Shown in pieces: positions 10,002-21,425 of a stretch of DNA of 64,000 nt (its first letter is position 1; every line of letters starts with the position of its first letter). Below the pieces are notes generated by a model. The model was not told where the DNA came from. It worked only from the letters and a program-made list of their open reading frames with translations, and did not search any database. The position numbers and the translations under genes were made by a program. This DNA comes from Chrysemys picta bellii (taxonomy: Eukaryota; Chordata; Testudines; Emydidae): positions 99,880,434 to 99,944,433 of the forward strand of contig NC_088795.1 in assembly GCF_011386835.1 (NCBI RefSeq), in the 5' to 3' direction.

Positions 10002-10697
10002 ATTTTCCCGGGGCTTTTCCTGTGTGGCTGGTCAGAGCATCCGAGCTCGCACTGCTGTCCAGAGCGTCAACAGAGTGGTGCACTGTGGGATAGCTCCCGG
10101 AGCTATTAGCGTCGATTTCCATCCACACCTAGCCTAATTCGACATGGCCATGTCGAATTTAGCGCTACTCCCCTCGTCGGGGAGGAGTACAGAAGTCGAA
10201 TTAAAGAGACCTCTATGTCGAACTAAATAGCATCGCAGTGTGGACGGGTGCAGGGTTAATTCGATTTAACGGCGCTAACTTCGACATAAACGCCTAGTGT
10301 AGACCAGGCCTAAGACAGAAAAGAGGAGGTTACCTGTTACTGGAGGTTCTTCGAGATGTGTGATCCCGATCTGTATTCCACGGACGGTTTACACATGCAC
10401 ACCATGGTCTGGAGTGGAGAATTAGAAAGTAGTGTCCATCGGTCCGCACATGCGCCCTGATTCGTCTCATGTTTTTTTCTGAAGAGATAAAGGGCGGGAC
10501 AGGCAACTCCAGTTCCTTTTCCACTGCAAATCCAGCAGATCTGCAGCAGAAGGCAAGGAGGGTGGGAAGTGGAATAGAGATAGGGGCCACGCATTTCAAA
10601 GAACCTCCAGTTACAGGTCAGTAAATTCCTCCTCTTCTTCTTCGTGTGACAGGCCCTATTGTATTCCATTGAGGGTGACTAACAAGTGGTACCTAAG

Positions 10698-10970
10698 TCA
10701 GAGGAGGGTGCGAAGATGCAGATGGAAGAGATAACCAGAGGACAGCCACGCCCTGAGGGAGGCATCCGTCACTGAGTCCTTCACCAAGGCGTAATGTGCA
10801 GCAAAGATGTGTACTGAATTCCATGTGGCTGCTCTACATATATCGCAAAGCAGCACATGGTGGAGGCAGGCCATGGTTGAAGCCTGGGCTCTCATAGAAT
10901 GGCCTACATCCCCGAGGGTAGTGGGAGGACAGATAATTGATATCATAGTGTAATGCATCCCAAAATCCAC
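10698..10970 (-). pseudogene. DIRS 1 tyrosine recombinase, C-terminal fragment
   Basis: Contains VGHSMRAQASTMA followed by CDICRAATWNSVHIFAAHYA, matching the C-terminal part of DIRS recombinases (catalytic R-containing box, then W and HY motifs). A fragment only; flanking frames are broken. Confidence 0.75.
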
Positions 10971-12198
10971 TTGGAAATTAGCTATGTAGAGATTGCCTGC
11001 CTCTTAACTGTTTCAGCTATTGCAACAATCAATCTGGGGGGTTTCCTGATTGGTCTTGGCCTCTGTAGGTAGAAGGCCAAGGCCCAACGGACATCGAGGG
11101 AGTGGAGTTGCAGTTCCTCTTCAGAGTTGTGTGGTTTCAGGAAGAAAGCAGGTAAGTGAATGGATTTATTAACGTGAAACTGGGAAATGACCCGTTGGCA
11201 AAATTTTGGGATGCAGATGTAAGGAGACTTTATCTTTATAGAAAATCATGAAAGGAAAGTTCTCCATCATGGCCCCAAGCTCACTGACCCTTCTAGCTGA
11301 AGTGACAGCAATGAGGAAGGGACCTTCATGGAGAGGGACATAGAACGTGATGCCAGCAGTTCAAAGGGCGGTTTCGTTAGTATGGATAAAACCAGGTTGA
11401 GGTCCCACTGGGGAGTGATGGATTGTACAGGTGGGAAAGTTCTGATGAGGCCTTTCCAAAACCTAGCAGGCGGGTAAAGACAGTGTTCTTCCACATGGGG
11501 GTGAACGGCGCTAATTGCTGCTAGGTGGACCTTAAGAGAGTGAGGGTGAGCCCCGATGCCTTCAAGGATAGTAGGTAGTTCTGGAGGTGGGGAATCCCTT
11601 GCACTCTGCCCAGGAGGCAAAGCATTTCCACTTGGCTCAGCAACAACTCCTAGGGGATTCCTTCCTGCTGCTAACACCGCTCCCCCCCGGCAGCTGAAGT
11701 GCTGCTGAGGACCTGGAAGGGAACCAATTCTTAGGATTTTGGGAGCTCATCACTGAACACACCCCTTCTAGAGAATATGCCCATCCAAATACCCTGCTCT
11801 GAGGTGAAATGCATGTGGATTGGGATGGCTGATGCCGCTGTTGTGCTGTGTTAGGAGATCGGGGAAAGCAGGGATGGGAATTAGGGGACAGGTAGACATA
11901 AGAAGGAGGTTGGGAAAACAAAACTGTCTGGGCCAGGAAGGGATGATCAGGATCACTGTCGCTCTGTCTTGTCTGAACTTGTGTAGTACTCATGGTAGGA
12001 GTTAGAGAGGAGGGAAGGCGTAATTGAATTGGTCCGACAAGGAGATGGTGAGAGCATCGCTCTGAGAGCCTCAGACCTCCTCTGGAGCAATATGTGCTGC
12101 ATTCTCTATTCACTGGGGATGTGAAGAGTTCTCTGGTCAGAGTTCCCCACTTGTCAAAGATGTCCTGTACCATGGTGTCATGGAGTTCCCACTCATGG

Positions 12199-12478
12199 TC
12201 AGTCATGAACTGTGTGCTGAGAAAAGTCTGCAATCACATTGTGTGTCCCTGGGAGATAGGCTGCAGATAACATGATCTGGTGAGTGATGCACCAGTTCCA
12301 AAGGGTGACTGCTTCGGAGCAGACCTTGTGCCCCCATTTGTTGCAAAGAGACATGGTGTTGGCCAACATTATGAGAATTTGATGGGAACAGATGAGCAGG
12401 AGAAAGGCCTGACATGCCATCCTTACAGCTCAGAGCTCCAGAATGTTGATGTGCATTCTGGACTCCCAAAGAGTCCAT
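12199..12478 (-). pseudogene. DIRS 1 RNase H fragment
   Basis: Overlapping frames give ANTMSLCNKWGHKVCSEAVT and AAYLPGTHNVIADFS, the DIRS RNase H tail, which usually reads NTT-x-Y-x-NKQGG and LPG-x-x-N-x-x-AD. The sequence continues beyond in another frame (HEWELHDTMVQDIFDKWG at about 12180). Confidence 0.75.
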
Positions 12479-12875
12479 GTTTCCTGTGTCATTTGTTCAC
12501 CCATGTGCGCTCCCCAGCCTACAAGGGATGCATCAGTGATAACTGTCTTGTGCAGGAAGTGAGGGTGGGAAGGGAACCCTTACGTGTTCCCTCTACCAGT
12601 GGAGGGATGAGATTACCATGCGTGAGTGTGTGGAGGAGAACTGTGAGCACGCGGTCCATGGCATGATGGTTGGGTGAGTAAACCAACTGGAGCCACATCT
12701 GGAGGCAGCGAAGATGCAGATTTATGTGCATGAGGCCATGTGTCCCAGGAAGGATAGGAAAGTCCTGGCTGTGGCTGAAGGACTGCTGACTACATGAGTT
12801 ATGAGTTCTTGGTAGGCAGGCTTATGAGAGACTGAGTTGATAGTGGCCCTAAAAAGTCTAGGCATTGCACTGGGT

Positions 12876-13165
12876 TTAAGGTTGATTTTTGGCATTGATA
12901 TTGACCCAAAGAGAACAAAGGAGGATGAGCAACATGGAAGTTAAAACCTGGGCTTCATGTCTGGACCGTGCTGCCAGAAGCCAGTCATTGACATATGGGA
13001 ATATGAGGACCCCATAACTCCTGATTTGGGTTGCTACAATGGAGAAAACCTTGGTGAAAACTCTAGGAGCTGTGGTAAATCCACACAGTTTATTAATATA
13101 TTTAGCACAGTCACAAACACCCCAACTCAGTAAGGTAGATACTACAGAATGTACATTTGCACATC
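12876..13165 (-). pseudogene. DIRS 1 reverse transcriptase fragment
   Basis: Reads CGFTTAPRVFTKVFSIVA and IFPYVNDWLLAARSR. The usual YLDDWL catalytic box is YVNDWL here, so one metal-binding Asp is lost. Non-functional relic. Confidence 0.78.
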
Positions 13166-13499
13166 CATAAGAAGTATCGAAAGGAAAAAACAAAACAAAC
13201 AAAAAAACTTTACTTACCAGAAAAGTACTGAAAGCTCAGTCTTCTCCCTCCCCACCCTCCACATGTCCTAGAGACCGTGGCCCATATCCTGTACTCTGCC
13301 AGTCTAACAGTCTCTGGCCTTTAATTTGTGACTTCTAAGCCAATTAGAAATGAAAAGTCACTGAGACTTTGACCAGCAACTAACATGTTCCTATAAAAAC
13401 TGCAGGGGAAGTGCTTTTGGGCACTCTGTCTAGGAGGAAAAGGGGAAGTAGGCAAAATAAATTGCTTCTCACAGAATAATAGGGACCCATAAAAAACAA

Positions 13500-15640
13500 C
13501 TAATTACAACCTTGATGTCAAACACATGGATACCTGGGAGATGGTTTGGAATCTGGGGAAGCATGGGCTGTTATAGCAGGGACAAGGGAGAGACAAGAGA
13601 GAACATGGGTGGAAATCAAATCAGTATCTTACATGTGTATACTAAAGCAAGTAGAATGGGGTATAAGCAGGAAGAACCCTGTCTTAACCAGGAAATCTTC
13701 AATGATCTGAAACTCAAAAAAGAAAAAAAAAGAAAAAAAAAAGTGGAAACTAGGTCAAATTACAAAGCATGAATATAAACAAATAACAGGGACAAAATTA
13801 GAAAGGCCAAGGCACAAAATTAGATTAAACTAGCTAGAGACATAAAGGGTAACAAAAAACATTCTACAAATACATTAGTAGCAAGAGAAAGAACAAGATC
13901 AAGGTAGACCCATTTTCTCAATGAGGGAGGAAAAACAATAACAGAAAATGTGGAAATGGCAGACATGCTAAATGACTTTTTTGTTTCAGTTTTCACCAAA
14001 GAAATTTAGTAGCAACTGGACATCTAGCATAGTGAATGCCAGAGAAAATGAGGTAGGATCAGAGGTTAAAATAGGGAACGAACAAGTTAAAAATTAGTTA
14101 GACAAGTTAGAGATCTTCAAGTCACCAGGGCCTGATGAAATACATCCTTGAATTCTCAAGGAGCTGACTGAGCAGATAATCTGAGCCATTAGCATTTATC
14201 TTCTAAAAGTCATGAAAGATGGGAGAGATTCCAGAGGACTGGAAAAAGGGCAAATACAGTGCCAATCTATAAACAGAGAAATAACGACAACCTGGGGAAT
14301 TACAGACCAGTCAGCTTAACTTCTGTACCTGGAAAGATAATGGAGCAAATAATTAAGCAATTAATTTGCAAACACTTAGAAAATAATAAGGTGATAAGTA
14401 ACCATCAACATGAATTTGTCAAGAACAAATTGTGGCAAACCAACCTAATAGCTTCCTATGACAGGGTAATAAGCCTTGCAGATATGGGGGAAGTGGTATT
14501 TCTTGACTTTAGTAAGGCTTTTGATACCATCTCACATGACCTCATAAAAAAACTAGGGAAATACTACCTAGATGAAGCTATTATAAGATGGGTGCATAAC
14601 TGGTTGGAAAACCATACCCAGAGAGTAATCAGTGGTTCAGTGTCAAGCTGGAAGGGCATAATGAGTGGGGTCCCACGGGGATCGGTTCTGGGTCTGGTTC
14701 TGTTCAGTATCTTCATCAATGATTTAGATAATGGCATAGAGAGTATACTTATAAAATTTGCGGATGATACCAAGCTGGGAGAGTTTGCAAGTGCTTTGGA
14801 GGATAGGATTAAAATTAAAAATGAACTGGACAAACTGGATAAATGGTCTGAAGTAAATAAGATGAAATTCAATAAGGACAAATGAAAAGTATTCCACTTA
14901 TGAAGGAACAATCAGTTGCACTCACATAAAATGGGAAATGACTGCCTAGGAAGGAGTATTGCAGAAAGTAATCTGGGGGTCATAGTGGATCACAAGCTAA
15001 ATATTAGTCAACAATATCACACTGTTGCAAAAAAAGCAAACATCATTCTGAGGTGTATTAGCTGGAGTGTGGTAAGGAAGACAAAAAGTAATTCTTCCAC
15101 CCTACTCAGTACTGATTAGGTCTCAACTGGAGTACTGTGTCCAGTTTTGGGCATCACATTTCAGGAAAGATGTGAACAAATTGGAGAAAGTCCACAGAAG
15201 AGCAACAAAAATGATTAAAGGTCTAGAAAACATGATGTATGAGGGAAGATTGAAAAAATTGGGTTGTTTAGTCTGTAGAAGGGAAGACTGAGAAGGGACA
15301 TGATAACAGTTTTCAAGTACATAAAAGATTGTTAAAAGGAGGAGGGAGAAAAATTGCTCTCCTTAACCTCGGAGGATAGGACAGGAAGCAATGGGCTTAA
15401 ACTGCAGTAAGGGCAGTTTAGATTGTACATTAGGAAAAACTTCCTAACTGTCAGAGTAGTTAAGCACTGGAATAAATTACCCAAGGAGGCTGTGGAATCT
15501 CCATCACTGGAGATTTTTAAGATCAGGTTATACAAGCACCTGTCAGGGATGGTCTAGATAATACTTAGTCCTGCCATGAGTACAGGGGACTGGACTAGAT
15601 GACCTCAAGAGGTCGTTTCCAGTCCTACGATTCTATGATG
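13500..15640 (+). mobile_element. CR1 LINE inserted into DIRS 1
   Basis: A plus-strand CR1 spanning the end of the endonuclease region, most of the reverse transcriptase and the 3' UTR. It ends at the characteristic CR1 terminus ATTCTATG (15631). The 5' part (13500-13800) is scrambled. The surrounding DIRS sequence resumes after the 3' end. Confidence 0.88.
14259..14885 (+). pseudogene. CR1 reverse transcriptase, 208-codon open fragment
   Basis: Motifs in order: NYRPVSLTSVPGKIMEQI, VVFLDFSKAFDTISHD, GVPRGSVLGLVLFSIFINDL and [12 protein letters not shown]. The FADD catalytic box is intact. The frame stops at a TGA (14883-14885) where CR1 normally continues, and the upstream endonuclease is degraded, so the copy is dead although less decayed than the other CR1s here. 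Confidence 0.88.
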
Positions 15641-16279
15641 TGGCCTTCTCCCAAGCAGTAGAGGCAGGGTTGATGTTCATTGGTGACTGAGAAGGAATGC
15701 AAGGCAGAAGGTGTAGATTTTAAAGCCTGGGATCTTCGGCATAGTGCAGTACCCATGTATGGATATGGGTGGGTGGAAGTTTATCAAAAAACAAACCCAC
15801 AAACTATCTCTTCTACTCTAAATTACTCATCTATCTAAAAACAGAAAGAAAAAAAAGAGAGTGAAAAATCAGTAAAAAACTAACTATATACAACTTTGTT
15901 CTTTTGAAAGTGGGTCACATGCAGGAAGACACTAATAGTTCCAACCCAGACCATGTTGCAATGAGAAGGAACTGGAGATGTGGTTGGTCTGCCCCACTCT
16001 TTATCACCTTAGATGAAACCAGGTGATGAGTCAGGGCACATGCACGGACTAACAGACACTACTTTCAAATTCTCCAACACACTATTACTGAAAAATTGCT
16101 TACTTTCTCATTTTTACCATATAATGATAAAATACATCAATTGGAATATAAATATTGTACTTACATTTCAGTGTATTGCAGAGCAGTATCAACAAGTCAT
16201 TTTATGACATTTTAGTTTGTACTGGCGTCACTAATGCTTTTAATGTAGCCAGTTGTAAAATTAGGCAAATATCTAGATG

Positions 16280-16352
16280 AGTTGATGTACCCCTGGAAGA
16301 TCTCCGAGTACCCCCAGGAGTACACGGTACCCTTGGTTGAGAACCACTGCAC
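16280..16352. mobile_element. hAT MITE end fragment
   Basis: Contains GTACCCTTGGTTGAGAACCA followed by CTGC, resembling the right terminus of common amniote hAT MITEs. No partner end is seen. Confidence 0.35.
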
Positions 16353-16717
16353 TAGATGACCTAGATTAAAATTCTGGTTAAAACTGAACATGAATTTTGT
16401 GATCCTGTTCCCAGCAGACATTTCTCACAAATATTCAACACAACTGGCAGGCTAAAGGCCATGGACTAGAGTAGTAGGAAATCTGCAGGTTAGAATTGAA
16501 ATGCCTTGTGGGAGCCATGTGGAGAAACTTGCACAGTGTCTGCCTGCTCTGTGGCTGGCAATATTTGCCAGTAGCAGTACTATTATTCACATGCAGCAAA
16601 TTCACATGAAAATACAAATTAAAAGGCAATATTTAATATTATTGTGTAACATGTTCTAACTTTAATTGCCATGAAATGTCAGATAGCTAATAAGATTAAC
16701 TCAAGTATTTACAGTAC

Positions 16718-16865
16718 CTTGTATGGTATCCTTATGGAAGACATAAGTATATACTTTATCATCATCGTAAGCAGCAAATACACCTTTATCTATTGGCCAA
16801 TTTTCCCACAGAATGCCTTTAATGGTTGGTGGAAAATTTGGGATCTCATGAACACCATCATTTAC
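16718..16865 (-). CDS. WDR19: WDR19 exon 16
   Basis: Reads [20 protein letters not shown] and [20 protein letters not shown]. It is 148 nt, with acceptor TTTGTAG and donor GTACTG. The next intron is about 12.8 kb and holds the complete Harbinger transposon, two CR1 copies and a DIRS element. Confidence 0.95.
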
Positions 16866-16917
16866 CTACAAAAAAAAGTAATGTAAAATTATTTAGTAAG
16901 CAGAAAGCCAATGAGAC

Positions 16918-17420
16918 ACACTGAATAGTGTGATCAGTTCTGGTCACCCATCTCAAAAAAAGATGTAAAAGTGCTCCAGAAATGGGCGATGAAAATTATT
17001 GAGGACATGAAAAGACTTTCATATGCGTTGAAACTGGGAATAGTAGAATTATTTAGTTTAGAGAGGAGATGAATAACGAAAATAATGAATGTTACTAAGA
17101 AGTAAATTGGGTTCTCCTATTTGCCTTTCTTATAATACAAGAACTAGGGGACACAGTGAAATACATTTATAACACACATTTGCCTGTGGAATTCTCTGCT
17201 AAAGGTGTTGAGTCCAAGAGCATAACAGGCTTAAAATATGAGACATGAATACGGATAATCAGAAAATACACAGTAACATTAGAAAAGAGAAAGTAATTAT
17301 AAACAGATATAAACAGTACGTAAACCAACTGTCTGGGGTTAAGAAGAAATTTTGCCCATGGGCAAGCTTGGTCTGATCTGGTGTGGCGGTTATATGTCCC
17401 TATATTATCACTAGGCTATT
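16918..17420 (+). mobile_element. CR1 3' fragment
   Basis: A degraded plus-strand CR1 tail: GTGTGATCAGTTCTGGTCAC, then the conserved ORF2-end/3' UTR string AATACAAGAACTAGGGGACA near 17136. No coding capacity. Confidence 0.7.
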
Positions 17421-17460
17421 CCCTCTGCCACCTCACTTTTTTTCTTGGCAAATCAGTCCA

Positions 17461-17572
17461 ACTGGCACCATACATAAAACACACACCCTACAGTAGAAAT
17501 AACTTACAGAGAACTTACTGGCACCATACATAAAACACACACCCTACAGTAGAAATAACTTACAGAGAACTC
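17461..17572. repeat. Perfect 56-bp tandem duplication beside exon 15
   Basis: Copy 1 (17461-17516) and copy 2 (17517-17572) both begin ACTGGCACCATACATAAAAC and agree for 55-56 bases without a mismatch. On the minus (gene) strand they contain CAGTAAGTT and TGTAAGTT, which look like splice donors, 43-154 bp after the true donor of exon 15. Confidence 0.95.
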
Positions 17573-17614
17573 TGTTTGTAAGTAAAGTGGAATGAATGTA
17601 CTGAATTTACTTAC

Positions 17615-17764
17615 TGGGCAATACACAAAGCCATCACTTTTGTCATCAATGAAAACCAATCTGGTTCCATTGGGGTCTGGATAGATTTTTCTCACACTGA
17701 CAGGATGCCGATATTCATTCACGTATTTCCAGTCTTCAATGTAGAAATAGTGAATAACACCTGT
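17615..17764 (-). CDS. WDR19: WDR19 exon 15
   Basis: Reads [20 protein letters not shown] and [20 protein letters not shown]. It is exactly 50 codons, with acceptor TTATTAG and donor GTAAGT. A perfect 56-bp tandem duplication starts 43 bp into the following intron and brings extra donor-like GTAAGTT strings close to the real site. Confidence 0.96.
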
Positions 17765-18379
17765 CTAATAATAAATAATAGAACAATCAGCATACTGGTA
17801 CTACACAAGTAACTATAATGTAAACAATGTTGAGGTAATTCTTTTTGATGGAGTCACTCCAATGTTACTCCATTTTGGTTTGTCCTATGTTCAAGTGCTA
17901 AGTGTGAGGAGTATTTAAGGAAGAGCATTTTCAGTCTCTTTGGCCTTCTTTTCCCATTGGCAGCTGCTCTGGGGGAGATGGCAGGAGAATCTAGGGCGTT
18001 TTTTGAGGCAACCTTGATTCCTGTGTGACTATGTTCTCCCGGTTGCCAAAAAGAGGCAAAAGTACTCTTCAATATACTCTGCTAGAACAGAAGAGCAGAA
18101 AAAACACGATCTCTGGTCTCGTGGCTGAGCATTTTCCCCCACACAATGCAGCCCTGTAGCAAAGGAAAGCTGCAAAATCAACTCAAAGAAATTTACCTCC
18201 TCCCAAATATTTAGAATTTTGAGCCGAATTGATTAAAAACCATCTAGAAGTGGAATATGGGTTTAGAAAAAGTTTTGGAGAAAAAATGGGAGATTTCCCT
18301 ATGCCTGTGGTCTGCAGACGAAGGTCTGCTACATTCTACACAGTTCTGGAAGCAGGGAGAATTCGATGGCTCTCTAGAG

Positions 18380-18666
18380 CAGGGTTTCTCAAACTTCATT
18401 GCACCGTGACCCCCTTCTGACAACAACAATTATTACACAATCCTAAGAAGGGGGATCAAAGCCTGAGCCCCACCACCCCAGGCTAGGGGGCCAAAGCCCA
18501 AGTCCTGCCATCCTGGCGGGTGCCAAAGCTTGAGGGCTTCAGCCCTGGGAGGTGGGGCTCAGATTTTGCCTTTAGCCCCAGCAAGTCTAACACCAGCCCA
18601 CGTGACCCCTTTAAAATGGGGTCCTGACCCACTCTGGGGTCCCAACCCACAGTTTGAGAAATGCTG
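18380..18666. mobile_element. hAT MITE
   Basis: 287 bp with ends CAGGGTTTCTCAAAC and GTTTGAGAAATGCTG, flanked by an exact 8-bp duplication CTCTAGAG (18372-18379 and 18667-18674). No coding sequence. Confidence 0.93.
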
Positions 18667-18674
18667 CTCTAGAG

Positions 18675-19131
18675 AAAAGGACCTAGCATGTAGTATCCAG
18701 AACTATCAAATTTGTCTCTGTCTCCAAATAGCAAGTGTGACACTCTTAGAATCTGTGCACCTACCTTAGACAAAAAAGTGAATTAATTAGTTATTTAATT
18801 AATGCTATATTTTAATATGGAGAAATCTTTTAGGGATTCTTTTCATTTTCCTCTTATATGTACAGAAGATATTTTTAAAATCATATAAAATAGCCAATTG
18901 TAAAACTCTTACACACCCGATTGTTCAGCTGTGAATTCAGTATCTTATATTAAATCAGTAACATCTTAAAAAAATAATTTTAAAAAATGAAATAACCAAA
19001 CAGCCCAATAATTAATTTCAAAAATCACTAATGAACTTTTAACTATGTTACTAAGCCAATGATGGTGTTGGAGACTGAAACACTACCTTTCCTTTGGAAA
19101 CCCAGCATATCATCTTATGCAGAGTAATTAA
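18675..19131. other. Intron, nothing recognised
   Basis: AT-rich intron. No repeat family, exon or RNA gene recognised. Confidence 0.4.
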
Positions 19132-19242
19132 GGGCTCAATCCTTTGAAGTACTTTGTGCCCTGAACTTCCATTGAAATCAGTAGCAGTGGAACGTATTCA
19201 AAACCCCACAGGAAGTGATCATCACTTCAAAGGTTTGAGCCC
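19132..19242. mobile_element. Short palindromic MITE
   Basis: 111 bp with near-perfect inverted ends GGGCTCAATCCTTTGAAG and CTTCAAAGGTTTGAGCCC. The middle contains CCATTGAAATCAGTAG, as in the small palindromic MITEs common in amniotes. Confidence 0.75.
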
Positions 19243-20079
19243 ATGGGATATTGAAGCTCTAACATCTCACTCAAAGGTCTTTTACAGGGCAACAGAATGT
19301 GCTACTGAACCATTAACTGGCCAAAAGGTTGTACATTTTCAAAACTTTTTCTTTGATAAAATGAACAAGAAAATTATTTACTTTGTGGTTTACAGTGGAA
19401 ATAATATCACTACTATAAAATAAAGGGACAGAAGCTCTTCTGACAGTTTTAAAATGTACTAACAACTGTGCATGATCTTCTAAAGAAAACAATTCATACA
19501 AGTGCCAGACAATTTTTTTTCTACTGCTTGTAATTTCTCTCATCTCTCTGCCTGATCATCTTGGTAATTCTAGTTTAGCTTCAGTTCAAAAACTTACATT
19601 AAAAATTGTGAGGAAGTTGTGGGTTGTGCCAACACATCCTTTGGTTTTCATATACCTGATGCCAGCCCAGATAATGATGTGTGGCTGTTTATCATCACTT
19701 CATTCATTTTCCAAGGTGCTTCTTCTGTTCCTTACACTCCACCAATGATGTCAGCCTTGACACACTGTATGTCCACTAACAAACAACTTTCTCAGAACTC
19801 CATTTCACATCACTCCCAATATATGAAATGTATTTCATGAGCTTGTCCTCAAAGCCACCACCCTCTCTTCATTCAAATCCCTCTGATACAAGAGATTTTT
19901 CAGCTGCTCTATTCTGTGTAAGGAATAAGGCATTAAGAACATTGCCCTGCCATCACTAGCTGAAGAATTGAAATTAAACTTATTTAAATTAGTAAAAATT
20001 GGAGTCTTGACAGTGAATCCTAATGTTAAGATGCATATAAATGTGTAACTGTTTATTGTTATACGGGTTTAATAACTAA
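19243..20079. other. Intron, nothing recognised
   Basis: About 840 bp of unique-looking intron sequence. Short ORFs here have no family resemblance. Confidence 0.4.
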
Positions 20080-20376
20080 GGCTTGGTCTACACTACCCCC
20101 CCTAATTCGAACTAAGGTACGCAACTTCAGCTACGTGAATAACGTAGCTGAAGTTCGAAGTACCTTATTTCGAATTAGTTGAAACTTACCTTGGTCCACA
20201 CTCGGCAGGCAGGCTCCCCCGTCGACTCCGCGGTACTCCTCTCGGCGAGCTGGAGTACCGCAGTCGACGGCGAGCACTTCCGGGTTCGACTTATCGCGTC
20301 CAGACTAGACGCGATAAGTCGAACCCAGAAGTTCGATTTCCAGCCGTCGAACTTGCCGGTAAGTGTAGCCAAGGCC
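20080..20376. mobile_element. Harbinger MITE built of serial hairpins
   Basis: 297 bp flanked by TAA (20077-20079 and 20377-20379). Ends are GGCTTGGTCTACACTA and, reverse complemented, GGCCTTGGCTACACTT, close to the ends of the complete Harbinger at 5457. It carries the same TCGAA motifs. The interior folds into consecutive hairpins, for example CTTCAGCTACG with CGTAGCTGAAG, and CGACTTATCGCGTC with GACGCGATAAGTCG. No ORF of note. Confidence 0.92.
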
Positions 20377-20924
20377 TAAGAAAGACAGTTTTAAGAGGTT
20401 ACAGCCAGGGATAACAAGATGGTGGTCGCAGGTAATCACAGCCAGAGAAACTAAAAGGGTGGTCTTGGAGTAATTTGGCCTATAGCAAACAGGCAGTCTG
20501 AGGTGAGATAAAGATCACTCCAAAACTTGAAGGGAGGGGCCAGTTGAGCATGGCACAGGTTTTCAACCAGGTCCAGCATTAATTGACAGATGAACTTAGC
20601 AGCTGTGATTGGTTTATAAGAACGGACCAATCAGAGTAGGCTTAAAGATGACTGGAGGAAAGGTATGCTAACAAGAAGGACTGAGGCAGTAACCAATCAG
20701 AATAGGCCAAGAAGTGTGTATAAGGCAGAAACTGAGAAGCTTGAGTGTGTGTGTTTGTCATTCTCAGAGACCGTTGGAGTGCGAGAGCAGAAGGAAGAGA
20801 GTTTGTCAGCAGGAAAAGCCAGAAGAAGCAGGAAGAGAGCTGAAATCACTAAAAAAGGGAAGAATAGGGCTAGGGGTTTGTTGTGGCAGACCAAGCAATC
20901 ACACAGAGGTGTAATGTCAACAGA

Positions 20925-21010
20925 CCCAGGTTATCAGGAGGTGGGACTGAACATGGGACCTCTGGAGCTTAGTGCATGATCCTCTACTGCATGAGCTAAA
21001 AGCCATCTGG
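20925..21010 (-). mobile_element. tRNA-derived SINE
   Basis: On the minus strand the tract reads TTTTAGCTCATGCAGTAGAG (A-box-like), then GGTCCCATGTTCAGTCCC (B-box-like), a tRNA fold head. Flanking sequence on the 5' side contains the usual companion segment with CATCTAGTGGCACCGAGGCC. Degenerate and not a functional tRNA. Confidence 0.6.
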
Positions 21011-21425
21011 CTGCTAGCTAAGGCTGTAGAGCAGACTCATTTTATCTCTCTCTCTAAGTGGCCTCGGTGCCACTAGATGGGACAAAACACCACACCCAGG
21101 AGGTGTGTCGGTTACAGAGGCAGTAGCAGAGAAGCAATGACAGGAGCAGCAGCTAAGAAGTAGCTGTGACAGAACAGAAGGACCATTTGACAGATCTGAG
21201 GGAAAGAAGACTGCAGAGAAGTAAGCATGACGACCAGGGTATAAGAAGAAAATAGGATATATGAGTCTGTATGCCTGAGATACTAAAGTTGGATGTTTGT
21301 GTATATATGTTTGTTACTATGTATACAGTTTTAATATTTAAGTAAGAACTTGCTGTCAGCATCCTACATGTGACTGATCACTGCAAGTAGAATGTAACCA
21401 CTTAAATATATTTCTGGTTGCATGA

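Larger units (their letters stand above)
5457..10310. mobile_element. Complete PIF/Harbinger DNA transposon, apparently autonomous
   Basis: A 4854-bp element flanked by TAA (5454-5456 and 10311-10313), the 3-bp target duplication typical of Harbinger. Terminal repeats read GGCCTTGTCTACACTACG on the left and GGCCTGGTCTACACTAGG on the right (reverse complement). Subterminal regions are rich in TCGAA/TCGAATT motifs. Inside are an uninterrupted DDE transposase (+), a two-exon Myb/SANT-like gene (-), and a small antisense gene in the Myb intron (+), each followed by a poly(A) signal. No coding lesion is visible, so the copy may be young. It is clearly GC-richer than the surrounding intron. Confidence 0.95.
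10322..16085 (-). mobile_element. DIRS retrotransposon 1, internally deleted, split by a CR1
   Basis: Minus-strand remains of a tyrosine-recombinase retrotransposon. From right to left it shows reverse transcriptase (12876-13165), RNase H with LPGTHNVIADF (about 12240), a WGTLTRELF-type linker, and tyrosine recombinase (10698-10970). Its ends form inverted terminal repeats: the tract near 10410-10535 (GAGAATTAGAAAGTAGTGTC and the following CCAGTTCCTTTTC) reappears reverse complemented at about 15965-16082. DIRS elements carry such inverted ends and replicate through a circular intermediate. CR1 sequence from about 13500 to 15640 is nested within. All frames are broken. Confidence 0.85.

Noticed and set aside
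20925..21010. Possible functional tRNA gene
   Set aside because: A and B box-like strings are present, but the fold is incomplete and the sequence continues as a SINE.
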